DNA from: Selenomonadales bacterium UBA7018
Lineage (GTDB): Bacteria; Bacillota; Negativicutes; Selenomonadales; Selenomonadaceae
NCBI GenBank assembly: GCA_002448305.1
Contig: DJWY01000009.1
Coordinates: 1-17,852, forward strand
DNA length: 17,852 nt
Reading direction: 5' to 3'
In this document: positions 1 through 7,365 of the stretch, in pieces
How the letters are laid out: the number at the start of each line of letters is the position of its first letter
Position numbering within the stretch: position 1 is the stretch's first letter
Notes under the pieces: generated by a model
Databases searched by the model: none
What the model was told of the DNA's origin: nothing
The model's input: only the letters and a program-made list of their open reading frames with translations
Made by a program: the position numbers and the translations under genes

Positions 1-39
1 TTAGAAGGCCGTTGCTCTATCCAACTGAGCTACGAGCAC
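1..39 (-). tRNA. tRNA-Arg(UCU), 5' part only
   Basis: The minus strand gives a 7-base acceptor strand GTGCTCG (39 to 33), then TA, a D-stem GCTC/GAGC closing a standard D-loop (30 to 14), the 5' half of the anticodon stem ACGGC (12 to 8) and the loop CTTCTAA (7 to 1). The anticodon is TCT (bases 5-3), so it reads AGA/AGG arginine codons. The 3' half lies outside the window. A consensus promoter sits directly upstream on the same strand. Confidence 0.93.
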
Positions 40-47
40 ATTTTTTC

Positions 48-76
48 TTTACAACGCGCATTATACAAGCGATAAT
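48..76 (+). promoter_or_regulatory. Candidate promoter of the spermidine-synthase-like gene
   Basis: TTTACA (48-53) and GATAAT (71-76) with a 17-base spacer each match consensus at 5 of 6 bases. It lies face to face with the tRNA-Arg promoter in the same 40 bases, so the two polymerases would compete. Confidence 0.5.
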
Positions 77-88
77 ATTCTTTGTCAA
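60..88 (-). promoter_or_regulatory. Consensus sigma-70/A promoter of tRNA-Arg
   Basis: On the minus strand TTGACA (88-83) and TATAAT (65-60) are separated by exactly 17 bases, a perfect match to the housekeeping consensus. Transcription would start near base 53, about 14 bases before the mature tRNA end. Confidence 0.85.
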
Positions 89-116
89 CGAAATTAAACG
101 CCTAAGGAGTAAATTC

Positions 117-1706
117 ATGGAAAAAGTTTCGCCCTTGCTATCAAACAAAAATTTTCTCTACGCCACAGAATTTTTTTCGGGAATGTCGATAATGGCAGTT
201 GAACTCGGAGCGGCAAGGTTACTCGCGCCTTATTTCAGCTCGTCGCAAATCGTTTGGACAATTATAATCGGCACAATAATGATTGCTCTAGCTCTAGGCA
301 ACGTTTGGGGCGGTCGCCGCGCAGATTTAGATAAAAATCCTGCTAAACTTTATCGCCGATTAATTTTCGCCGCGCTTTGGATTGGCGCAATCCCCGTTCT
401 AGGAAAATATTTAATCCTTGCGCTTGCGGGCGTTCTAATCGTCGCGATTGATACGAATTTATTAATCTGGGCGGCGTTTTTATCGTGCATGGCTATTTTT
501 GTTCTGCCGTTATTTTTGCTCGGAACTGTGACGCCGTCTTTGGTCAAATACGCAACTGATAATCTCGAACATAACGGGCGCATTGTCGGCAATCTCAACG
601 CTTTTAACACAATCGGTAGCATTATCGGGACGTTTTTGCCGACTTTCGTAACTATTCCCGCCGTCGGTACCGCGATAACTTTTTTTATTTTTTCGGGCGT
701 CCTTTTGCTTATCGGAATAATTTATTTCGTGAGCGTTGGAGCGAATAAGATTTTCTGCGCGGTCGCCGTTGCGATTTTTATTCTCTGCGCGGTTGTCGGC
801 AACTCGAATAGTTTTGCGTTTTGGGAGAAAAATTTGCTGTACGAAGGCGAATCGATTTACAATTATCTGCAAGTCAAGGACGCGCCCGACAAAATCATTT
901 TCTCGACCAACGTTTTATTCGGCGTGCAGTCGATTAAGGTTAAAAGCGGCGATTTAACCGGAATGTATTACGATTACGCGCTTGCGGCTCCGCTCCTTGC
1001 CGACGGGAAAAAGATTTTAATTTTGGGCATGGGCACCGGGACTTTCGCTGAACAATGCAGGAAATATTTTCCTTCCGCGCAGATAACAGGCGTTGAAATT
1101 GACGAAAAAATTACCGCGCTTGCCCAAAAATATTTCGATTTGCCCGCTGATGTCGAAGTCGTGACTTATGACGGGCGCGCTTTCCTGCAATCCGATAAAA
1201 ATTTTTACGACGTGATTTTAGTTGACGCTTTCCAGGATATTTCGCCGCCCTTCCAGATGAGTTCGACGGAATTTTTCGCGCTGGTTAAGAATCATTTGGC
1301 AAAAAGCGGAGTTATGGTCGTCAATATGAATATTCGCTCAAGCGGCGCGGGCAATATCAACGAGCATTTGATTGACACGATTGGCAAAAACTTCGCGGCG
1401 ATTCGGACGATTGACGCAAGCGGCGTTACTAATCGGGTTTTATTCGCGGCGGACAACGATAAAATTTTAAATGCGCTCAAAAACCGCGCAGAATCTCTCG
1501 ACGACGAAAAATTTTCGCGACTTATGCTTCACATTGCTAAAAATTGGTCGACGCCCGCGCTTGGCGAAAACATTTTGACTGACGACCGCGCACCAGTCGA
1601 ACTTTTAAGCATGCGGGCTTTGGATAACATTATTCAGCAAAATTTGCATTACTACAAAGAAATTTATCGCCGCGAAGGGCTAGACGGCGTGCTAAATCGT
1701 TTTTAA
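117..1706 (+). CDS. Membrane protein with C-terminal spermidine-synthase-like SAM domain
   Basis: The protein has 529 residues. Its N-terminal ~235 residues are strongly hydrophobic with several predicted membrane segments. The C-terminal part (about 270-500) has the Rossmann fold of the polyamine aminopropyltransferase family: glycine loop GMGTG (304-308), the acidic end of the next strand (GVEID), VTYDGRAF, and the strand VILVDAFQD that occupies the place of the catalytic aspartate region. This matches the widespread 'fused MFS/spermidine synthase' proteins. True spermidine synthases are soluble, about 280-300 residues, and carry GGGDG in the loop, so spermidine production is not assured; the substrate is unknown. 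I chose ATG 117 because AAGGAG lies 9 bases upstream. An upstream in-frame ATG at 12 lies inside the tRNA. The stop overlaps the convergent Hsp70-like gene by 4 bases. Confidence 0.85.
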   Translation: MEKVSPLLSNKNFLYATEFFSGMSIMAVELGAARLLAPYFSSSQIVWTIIIGTIMIALALGNVWGGRRADLDKNPAKLYRRLIFAALWIGAIPVLGKYLILALAGVLIVAIDTNLLIWAAFLSCMAIFVLPLFLLGTVTPSLVKYATDNLEHNGRIVGNLNAFNTIGSIIGTFLPTFVTIPAVGTAITFFIFSGVLLLIGIIYFVSVGANKIFCAVAVAIFILCAVVGNSNSFAFWEKNLLYEGESIYNYLQVKDAPDKIIFSTNVLFGVQSIKVKSGDLTGMYYDYALAAPLLADGKKILILGMGTGTFAEQCRKYFPSAQITGVEIDEKITALAQKYFDLPADVEVVTYDGRAFLQSDKNFYDVILVDAFQDISPPFQMSSTEFFALVKNHLAKSGVMVVNMNIRSSGAGNINEHLIDTIGKNFAAIRTIDASGVTNRVLFAADNDKILNALKNRAESLDDEKFSRLMLHIAKNWSTPALGENILTDDRAPVELLSMRALDNIIQQNLHYYKEIYRREGLDGVLNRF

Positions 1707-4081
1707 ATTAATTCTATCTGCTCGGAAATATTTTCGTCAGAAAGTTCGCTTTCACTCTGCGCAATTTGATATTCGATAATATTTGACTTCACGGCGCGGA
1801 TATAAACCGTTTTTTCTGCGTCCGGCTCGGTAATTTGTATCGTAATTCGCTTTGCCTTCTGAATATTCATCTGATTTGATACCGCTTCGGGCAAATTCGT
1901 ATAAAAAATGTCGAAGCTGTCTCCCGCGTCAATAAATGGATACCAAGCGTTAAATTTCGTATTTCGGTCGATAATCGGCTTGAATTTACGCTTTTTATTC
2001 CTTCCGATGTAAAATCCGAACGGAATTTTAAAAGAATCCGGCGTAATATGCTCGGTTTTAACTAATCCGCCCGCGCGACTGAGCAAAAGTCCAAAAGCTA
2101 CGCCCGTTTTACCGGTCGGCGCGGTTAAATCGTCGCGAACTTCAATTCCACGAGATTTTTGCAGTTCTTTAGCGTTTTTCGTGCCCAATGCGGGATAAAT
2201 CTTGAATTTCGGCGCGTTTCCAGTGAATCCGAACAAAATTTCTGCAGGCGATTTTTCTCCGGTGCGATTTACCGGAATTTTTTTTACAGCCTCACTCAAA
2301 ACAATTTGGTCGTTAGCATTATCCATATCGCCTAACCAAACTTCTAAGCCGTTGTAATTTCGGCGGTAAATGCTACCTTTCTGCATAAAATAATCGCTTT
2401 TTAGCTCGTATCCTGCCTTTAATCGCCCGTTCGCGAAAGGGTTTTCGTCATCTGCAAGGCTCGTATCCTCCGTTGGCGAAATAAATTCTGCAAAAAGTTC
2501 GTTGACAATCCGCGATTTTGACGAATTGCCAGCCAGAAATATAGAAATTTCCTCAATTTCGCTAAGCGATTTTATTTTCCGCAGGGAATTCTTGCTATTT
2601 TTCTCGAATGCCTCTTTCATAGAGATAAAAAAGTTATTTATGCCGTCTTTTATGCGCTCGCGAAGAATTTTTTCTATGTCAATCGCAATTTCTAGGCTAA
2701 AATTCTCTAAAATCTGCCCGTCGTCGCGGAAAAGATTAACCGCGATATTTTTTTCCGTCAAAATTCTTTTTGCGTCGTCGGAGTCGGGATTTTCCCATAT
2801 CGGACGAATTTTTTCTATCAATGCGTGCATATTTGCATGCGCTTCTTGCGAATCCTTGATAAATGCTTCCGAACCGACGAAATTTTTCCTATCTGCCGCC
2901 CATGTAAACGGAATTTTCCCGCCTTCGACAATCAATTTCTCCTGATTCGCCTTGAAAAGTTCAAACGCTAGCAATTTTAACAGATTTTCCCCGCCTAAAG
3001 TCCGGTCGCCGTTCTCGCCGAAATGAATCAGCAAATAATCATACCTATCGCTCGACGATTCGCGCAAAAATCCAAAATCAAAGTCCGTCGTGCCGCCGCC
3101 GAAGTCAAATACCGCATAATAATTTTCTTCTTCGCCCGCAGGGTCAAATCCATATTCTTGCAAAGCCGTTATCGCGTACGCAGCCGCCTCGCTTATCCCT
3201 TCCTCCACCGAAAATTTCTTCATAACCGCTTCATTCGACAATAATGCCGTCGGGAGCGATTTTTTTAGCCCTTTTTCAAACGAAAGCCGCATTTTTTCCC
3301 GAATTTCTCGTTCATAAGTCACCGGAAACGATAAAATATAATTCAAAAAGATATGCCGCTCTTGTTGCATGTTATTTATATAAAGTCCCAAATAATATGC
3401 GTAAATTTCTAGCGGGTTTATCTCATCTTCCGCTAAATCCGCGAACGGCGCGAGCTGTGTAACAAATTTTTTCTCGTCGCGCAACATAAATTGCGTTTTC
3501 GAGCCGCACCATTGCTTTAAATCCGTCAAAAACGAATAAAATTTCTCCGAACCGCCACTAATCATGTTTTCAAACGCCGCATGCGAAACTTTTACGTCGC
3601 TCCACTTCGTCAAAGGGCGTCCTTCACGCCAATAATACGCCGTCAGAAAAGTTTCTATGTCAATAAATTGAATTACTGTCGGGTTTTCGTAGTCCGAAAC
3701 GTTAAATCCGCCGCGAAATGCCCCGCTACCGACTTGCAACGGCAAAATTTGCGAATGCTCATTTTCATAAACGACAACTGTCCGGCTCGTGCCAAAATCT
3801 ATCGCCACAATGCCGCTTGAAACGTCGTCGGCTGGGTCGCGGGCTACAAAATTTTCATCAAAACTAAATTCCTTGCCGCCGTCCTGGTCTAAGTCCCATA
3901 AATCCCAATGTCCGCGATTCGGGTCGAATAAAATGTTTTCGTCGTAAGCGTCGAGACCTGCACGGACGTTATCGCAAGTCAACAGGAATTTTTTCAGCCG
4001 TTCAGCAAAATTTTTCTCCTCCGCGCCCAAAATCTTTAAATCTTCGTCCGAAATCTTCACGCCGTTAATTATTTTCGTCAC
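1703..4081 (-). CDS. Hsp70/actin-fold ATPase of unknown role
   Basis: This 792-residue protein has Hsp70-type nucleotide-binding motifs in order: phosphate-1 loop AIDFGTSRT (93-101), phosphate-2 loop FDFGGGTTDF (325-334), the DnaK-like NGDRTLGGENLL (357-368), and the adenosine motif IFLAGNSSKSRIV (about 514-526). It should bind and hydrolyse ATP in the cytoplasm; no signal peptide or membrane segment is seen. It is not DnaK: it has a ~90-residue acidic, aromatic-rich N-terminal extension (DPNRGHWDLWDLDQDGG near 53-69), and its ~250-residue C-terminal region is only loosely like a substrate-binding domain. No DnaJ or GrpE gene is nearby. The start is GTG, supported by GGAGG seven bases upstream. 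It appears monocistronic, with the thiD terminator and an extended -10 promoter just upstream. Client and pathway are unknown. Confidence 0.85.
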   Translation of the reverse strand: MTKIINGVKISDEDLKILGAEEKNFAERLKKFLLTCDNVRAGLDAYDENILFDPNRGHWDLWDLDQDGGKEFSFDENFVARDPADDVSSGIVAIDFGTSRTVVVYENEHSQILPLQVGSGAFRGGFNVSDYENPTVIQFIDIETFLTAYYWREGRPLTKWSDVKVSHAAFENMISGGSEKFYSFLTDLKQWCGSKTQFMLRDEKKFVTQLAPFADLAEDEINPLEIYAYYLGLYINNMQQERHIFLNYILSFPVTYEREIREKMRLSFEKGLKKSLPTALLSNEAVMKKFSVEEGISEAAAYAITALQEYGFDPAGEEENYYAVFDFGGGTTDFDFGFLRESSSDRYDYLLIHFGENGDRTLGGENLLKLLAFELFKANQEKLIVEGGKIPFTWAADRKNFVGSEAFIKDSQEAHANMHALIEKIRPIWENPDSDDAKRILTEKNIAVNLFRDDGQILENFSLEIAIDIEKILRERIKDGINNFFISMKEAFEKNSKNSLRKIKSLSEIEEISIFLAGNSSKSRIVNELFAEFISPTEDTSLADDENPFANGRLKAGYELKSDYFMQKGSIYRRNYNGLEVWLGDMDNANDQIVLSEAVKKIPVNRTGEKSPAEILFGFTGNAPKFKIYPALGTKNAKELQKSRGIEVRDDLTAPTGKTGVAFGLLLSRAGGLVKTEHITPDSFKIPFGFYIGRNKKRKFKPIIDRNTKFNAWYPFIDAGDSFDIFYTNLPEAVSNQMNIQKAKRITIQITEPDAEKTVYIRAVKSNIIEYQIAQSESELSDENISEQIELI

Positions 4082-4107
4082 AAAATCGCCTCCAAAACTT
4101 TTTTAAC

Positions 4108-4116
4108 ATTATACCA
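4108..4116 (-). promoter_or_regulatory. Extended -10 promoter of the Hsp70-like gene
   Basis: The minus strand reads TGGTATAAT, an extended -10 (TGnTATAAT). It lies between the thiD terminator and the Hsp70-like GTG start. No good -35 is visible, as is usual for extended -10 promoters. Confidence 0.55.
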
Positions 4117-4153
4117 CACAAAAAATCCCGCCGCTCTATTGAACAGCAGGATT
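4117..4153 (-). terminator. Intrinsic terminator of proS-thiD
   Basis: On the minus strand ATCCTGCTG (4152-4144) pairs with CGGCGGGAT (4133-4125) over 9 base pairs including two G-U pairs, with a 10-base loop. It is followed by a run of T. It begins 10 bases after the thiD stop. Confidence 0.85.
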
Positions 4154-4162
4154 TTTTTTATT

Positions 4163-4951
4163 TCAAGCGTTAAAATCCGTTCCGCGCAGATTAAATCCGT
4201 GATTCAATGGTCCAGAACCCTTGCCGAGATTAAAATTTGTCGACAACGCGCCAGTCAAATAACTTTTCGCACGACCTACCGCACTTTTTAAATCAAAACC
4301 TTTGGCGAGATTGGCGGCAATCGCTGAACTTAGCGTGCAACCCGTGCCGTGAGTGTTCTCCGTGTCAATTCTTCGACTATAAAACCATTTTCCCGCGCCG
4401 TCAAATAAAAAATCGTTGGCATCATTATGCCCGTGCCCGCCTTTTGCCAAAACTGCGCAACCATATTCCTCAAAAATTCTTTTCGCGCCGCGTTCCATGT
4501 CATTTGTCGCCGTTATCGTCTCCAATTCCGGCAAATTCGGCGTTAAAACCGTCGCGAGCGGGAATAATTCCGCTTTTAACGCCTCAATCGCGTCTTTTTC
4601 TATCAATTTCGCGCCAGAAGTCGCTATCATCACTGGATCTACAACAATATTTCGCGCTCCGTAGAATTTTAGCCGCTCTGCTATGATTTTTATCAATTTT
4701 TCCGAAGAAACCATGCCAATTTTTATCGCGTCGGGGAAAATGTCCTCAAATATCGCGTCAAGCTGCTCCGATAAAAATTCCGGCGTAGAATTTAGCACCG
4801 CACGCACTCCAAGCGTATTTTGCGCCGTTAATGCCGTTATCGCGCTCATTCCATACACGCCATTTGCTAAAAATGTCTTTAAATCCGCTTGAATCCCCGC
4901 GCCGCCAGAAGAATCCGAGCCTGCTACCGTTAATGCCGTGAAAATTTCCAT
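4163..4951 (-). CDS. thiD: Hydroxymethylpyrimidine/phosphomethylpyrimidine kinase ThiD
   Basis: ThiD phosphorylates HMP and then HMP-phosphate with ATP, giving the pyrimidine half of thiamine diphosphate; it is a cytoplasmic ribokinase-fold enzyme. The 262-residue length is typical. Visible family motifs are the N-terminal substrate-binding GSDSSGGAGIQADLK (11-25), IVVDPVM followed by TSG (102-113), LTPNLPELE (136-144) and the C-terminal anion-hole/catalytic HGTGCTLSSA (201-210). The ATG follows directly after the proS stop codon with no gap, and a GGAG lies in the last proS codons, so translation is probably coupled to proS. No thiE, thiM or TPP riboswitch is seen next to it, so in this window it is separated from other thiamine genes. 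Confidence 0.95.
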   Translation of the reverse strand: MEIFTALTVAGSDSSGGAGIQADLKTFLANGVYGMSAITALTAQNTLGVRAVLNSTPEFLSEQLDAIFEDIFPDAIKIGMVSSEKLIKIIAERLKFYGARNIVVDPVMIATSGAKLIEKDAIEALKAELFPLATVLTPNLPELETITATNDMERGAKRIFEEYGCAVLAKGGHGHNDANDFLFDGAGKWFYSRRIDTENTHGTGCTLSSAIAANLAKGFDLKSAVGRAKSYLTGALSTNFNLGKGSGPLNHGFNLRGTDFNA

Positions 4952-6664
4952 TTATAACGTCTCCAACAGCTCCAAAATGCTTTTTACGCAATTTTCGCGC
5001 TCAAAATTCAAAAATTCTCCGCTCCGACGCACTTTGACTTCGATTTTTCCGCTCTCAAGCGTTTTCGGGCTGATTGTAACCCGCAATGGATACCCAATTA
5101 GGTCGCAATCCTTGAATTTTACGCCTGCGCGCTCTTTTCTGTCGTCTAAAAGCACATCAACGCCCGATTTTTGCAGTTCATTATAAATTTCTTCCGCAAA
5201 TGCCAGCTGTTTATCGTCTTTCGCGTTGACTGGCACCACTACAACTTCAAATGGCGCGATTGCTCTGTTCCAAATGATTCCGTCCGCGTCGTTATTCTGC
5301 TCTATCGCCGCCGCCATCGTCCGTCCAACGCCTATTCCATAACATCCCATTTCAAATGGCTTCGTCGTGCCGTCTTCGTCCAAAAATGTCGCGTGCAATG
5401 CCTCCGAATACTTTTTCCCAAGCGTAAACACTTGCCCAACTTCAATTCCGCGCGTCATTTTCAACTTTTCGCCGCAATGCGGGCACGGATCGCCCTCCTG
5501 CACCATGCGAATATCCGAAATTATGATTTTTTCCGCGTCAAAGTCTCTTTTCGGCGTCACGTTGATAAAATGCGCGTCGATTTCGTTCGCGCCCGCTACC
5601 GCGTTCGTCATTAACATTACGCTTTGGTCTACTACGATTATTGCGTTTGAAATTCCTATCGGGCTCATGAATCCCGCCACCGTTCCGGCTTTTTCTATCA
5701 ATTTATCGCCCGCCATGTATAAATGATTCGCGCCCTCGACCGAATTTATTACTTTTATCTCGTTGACTTCGTGGTCGCCCCGCACAAATGCCAAAATTAG
5801 CCGCTCCGCGTCGTCCATGAACGCTACTGCCTTAATTGTCTTCTCTATCGGCACTTTTAGGAAGTTTTTTACCTTTTCTATCGTGTGACAAGCCGGCGTT
5901 TGCACTTTTTCCAGCGGTTTTAGCTCTTCGGGCGCAGTTTGTATGATTTTTAGCTCCGCTTTCTCGTCCGACGCCGCAAAATTGCATTTTTCGCAGTACG
6001 CAATAGAACTTTCTCCGCTCGGTGCCAAAACTGTGAATTCGTGCGAGTGTCCGCCGCCGATTGCGCCGTTATCCGCCTCGACTGCGCGAAATTTCAAGCC
6101 GCAACGCTCAAAAATCCGGCTGTAGGCGTCGTACATCTTCTGATACGAAATATTCATGCCTTCAACGTCTTTATCAAACGAATAAAGGTCTTTCATCACA
6201 AATTCGCGGCTCCGCATTAGCCCAAAGCGCGGCCGTATCTCGTCGCGGTACTTATTTTGAATTTGATACAGCATGAGCGGCAGTTGTTTATACGAACGCA
6301 CTTCATCGCGGATTAAAGTCGTTATCATTTCCTCGTGCGTCGGTCCAAGCGCGAATTCTCTGCCGTGACGGTCTTTTAAACGCATCATTTCATCGCCGTA
6401 AACCGCCCAACGCCCCGATTCCTTCCACATTTCCGCCGGTTGCGTTATCGGCATCATTATTTCTTGTCCGCCTTTCGCGTCCATCTCTTCGCGAATGATT
6501 TGCATGATTTTTTTCATCGTGCGCCAGCCTAATGGCAGATACGAATAAATTCCGCCCGCCGCTTTGCGAATAAATCCTGCGCGGAACATCAATTTATGGC
6601 TGATTAGCTCCGCTTCCGCCGGCGATTCGCGTAATGTCGGCGCGTATAGTTCTGTTGCTCTCAA
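4952..6664 (-). CDS. proS: Prolyl-tRNA synthetase (bacterial type with editing insertion)
   Basis: ProS charges tRNA-Pro with proline. The 570-residue length fits the bacterial class. Visible parts are the class II catalytic core with GPTHEE (107-112), motif 2 (RDEIRPRFGLMRSREF, 140-155) and motif 3 (GCYGIGVGRTMAAA, about 435-448). Between motifs 2 and 3 is the INS/YbaK-like editing domain (about 230-385), which removes mischarged alanine, followed by the C-terminal anticodon-binding domain (FEVVVVPVNAKDDKQ onward). I chose TTG at 6664 because AGAGGTGAT lies 7 bases upstream and residues MRATELYAPTLRESP match the conserved N-terminus of the family. The gene heads a two-gene unit with thiD. 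The leader is too short for a T-box. Confidence 0.97.
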   Translation of the reverse strand: MRATELYAPTLRESPAEAELISHKLMFRAGFIRKAAGGIYSYLPLGWRTMKKIMQIIREEMDAKGGQEIMMPITQPAEMWKESGRWAVYGDEMMRLKDRHGREFALGPTHEEMITTLIRDEVRSYKQLPLMLYQIQNKYRDEIRPRFGLMRSREFVMKDLYSFDKDVEGMNISYQKMYDAYSRIFERCGLKFRAVEADNGAIGGGHSHEFTVLAPSGESSIAYCEKCNFAASDEKAELKIIQTAPEELKPLEKVQTPACHTIEKVKNFLKVPIEKTIKAVAFMDDAERLILAFVRGDHEVNEIKVINSVEGANHLYMAGDKLIEKAGTVAGFMSPIGISNAIIVVDQSVMLMTNAVAGANEIDAHFINVTPKRDFDAEKIIISDIRMVQEGDPCPHCGEKLKMTRGIEVGQVFTLGKKYSEALHATFLDEDGTTKPFEMGCYGIGVGRTMAAAIEQNNDADGIIWNRAIAPFEVVVVPVNAKDDKQLAFAEEIYNELQKSGVDVLLDDRKERAGVKFKDCDLIGYPLRVTISPKTLESGKIEVKVRRSGEFLNFERENCVKSILELLETL

Positions 6665-6693
6665 AAAATATCACCTCTTAAAGATTTTCCGCC

Positions 6694-6722
6694 ATTATAT
6701 CAGATTTTCGTTGCTAAGACAA
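6694..6722 (-). promoter_or_regulatory. Promoter of proS-thiD
   Basis: The minus strand carries TTGTCT (6722-6717), a 17-base spacer and a perfect TATAAT (6699-6694). The start would lie near 6687, giving a leader of about 22 bases. It overlaps the mqsR promoter on the other strand. Confidence 0.7.
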
Positions 6723-6739
6723 AATTTTTCTGCTAAAAT
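6711..6739 (+). promoter_or_regulatory. Candidate promoter of mqsR-mqsA
   Basis: TTGCTA (6711-6716), a 17-base spacer and TAAAAT (6734-6739). Transcription would start about 10 bases before the mqsR ATG, leaving almost no room for a ribosome binding site. TGCTAA occurs twice here (6712-6717, 6731-6736), 19 bases apart, and AGATTTTC twice (6682-6689, 6702-6709), 20 bases apart. These may be operator half-sites, but that is a guess. Confidence 0.45.
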
Positions 6740-6756
6740 TCGTTCGATGTGATTTT

Positions 6757-7047
6757 ATGGAGAAATTTAATCCTAGTTACAGCTTAACAGAGTTCAAATC
6801 ATCAAATTATTTAATTACAAAGACGGCAAAAATAACTGCAAGAGATTTAGGCTTTGATATGGACGGAATTAACGAAGTTATATCTACAATGGAGCTGAAA
6901 CATTTCTATAAATCAATGACTTCATATGCAAATCACAAAATTTGGCAAGATATTTATCATGTTCCATACGGAAATTTAATTCTGTACATAAAATTTACGA
7001 AAAATCTTATTTCGGAGTTCACTTTACTATCTTTTAAGGAGAAATGA
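6757..7047 (+). CDS. mqsR: MqsR-family mRNA-cleaving toxin
   Basis: MqsR is a RelE-fold ribonuclease that cuts free mRNA (mainly at GCU/GCA in E. coli) and stops growth; its partner MqsA holds it inactive. This 96-residue protein (E. coli: 98) has the family pattern FYKSMTSYANHKIWQDIY (50-67) and the C-terminus SFKEK. The residues reported as catalytic in E. coli (K56, Q68, Y81, K96) correspond to K52, Q64, Y77 and K94 here, so it is probably active. Gene order, toxin first, is as in E. coli mqsRA. No strong ribosome binding site precedes the ATG, which would keep toxin output low. Its AT-rich codons (AAA, TTA, ATA) differ from the GCG/CGC-rich neighbours, suggesting horizontal acquisition. 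Confidence 0.9.
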   Translation: MEKFNPSYSLTEFKSSNYLITKTAKITARDLGFDMDGINEVISTMELKHFYKSMTSYANHKIWQDIYHVPYGNLILYIKFTKNLISEFTLLSFKEK

Positions 7048-7049
7048 GC

Positions 7050-7313
7050 ATGAATGAAACGAAAATACACCCGATAACCGGAGAAATTCTCTATAGAAGC
7101 ATCAGACCAGCAGAATATACCTATAAAGAGCAAAAAATAGTAGTTGACCAGCCTGGTTGGTATCCGCAAAGAGAAAATTATACTGATGACGACGTAATTT
7201 TAACTCAAGAAGACGCTTGCGCTACAGATTATGCGTTATATATCATGAAAGAGCGTCATAAAAAATTTTTGGAAGAACAAAACAAAGAAATTGGCAATGT
7301 AGCATTAGCATAA
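7050..7313 (+). CDS. Minimal MqsA-like antitoxin lacking zinc cysteines and HTH domain
   Basis: This is the likely neutralising partner of the upstream MqsR. The 87-residue protein aligns by eye with the N-terminal half of MqsA: HPITGEILYRSIRPAEYTYK resembles CPVCHQGEM...IPYTFRGRK, and GWYPQREN occupies the GLYCVHC position. All four zinc-ligand cysteines are replaced; the single Cys (in EDACATDY) is elsewhere. The protein ends with a charged helix (ERHKKFLEEQNKE) where E. coli MqsA continues into its DNA-binding domain, so self-repression of the operon by this protein alone is unlikely. I chose ATG 7050 because AAGGAG (7036-7041) is 8 bases away. An ATG at 7044 overlaps the toxin stop as ATGA but leaves only 2 bases. 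The assignment rests on context and a short alignment; another Zn-less MqsR-partner family is possible. Confidence 0.72.
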   Translation: MNETKIHPITGEILYRSIRPAEYTYKEQKIVVDQPGWYPQRENYTDDDVILTQEDACATDYALYIMKERHKKFLEEQNKEIGNVALA

Positions 7314-7314
7314 T

Positions 7315-7352
7315 AAAAAAATCCCTTCGGCAACGTGTCGGAGGGTTTTTTA
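7315..7352 (+). terminator. Intrinsic terminator after mqsR-mqsA
   Basis: CCCTTCG (7323-7329) pairs with CGGAGGG (7339-7345), flanked by an A-run and followed by TTTTTT. The A-run on the left gives a T-run on the minus strand, so it may also end transcription of the convergent AAA ATPase gene. Confidence 0.85.
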
Positions 7353-7365
7353 TTGCAATTTTGAT

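Noticed and set aside
1676..1706. CGCCG/CGGCG hairpin near the end of the membrane SAM protein gene as a terminator
   Set aside because: The stem is only 5 pairs with a 12-base loop inside the coding region and no clean T-run tied to it.
6665..6693. T-box leader for proS
   Set aside because: The promoter lies within 60 bases of the start, leaving only about 22 bases of leader, with no specifier stem or antiterminator.
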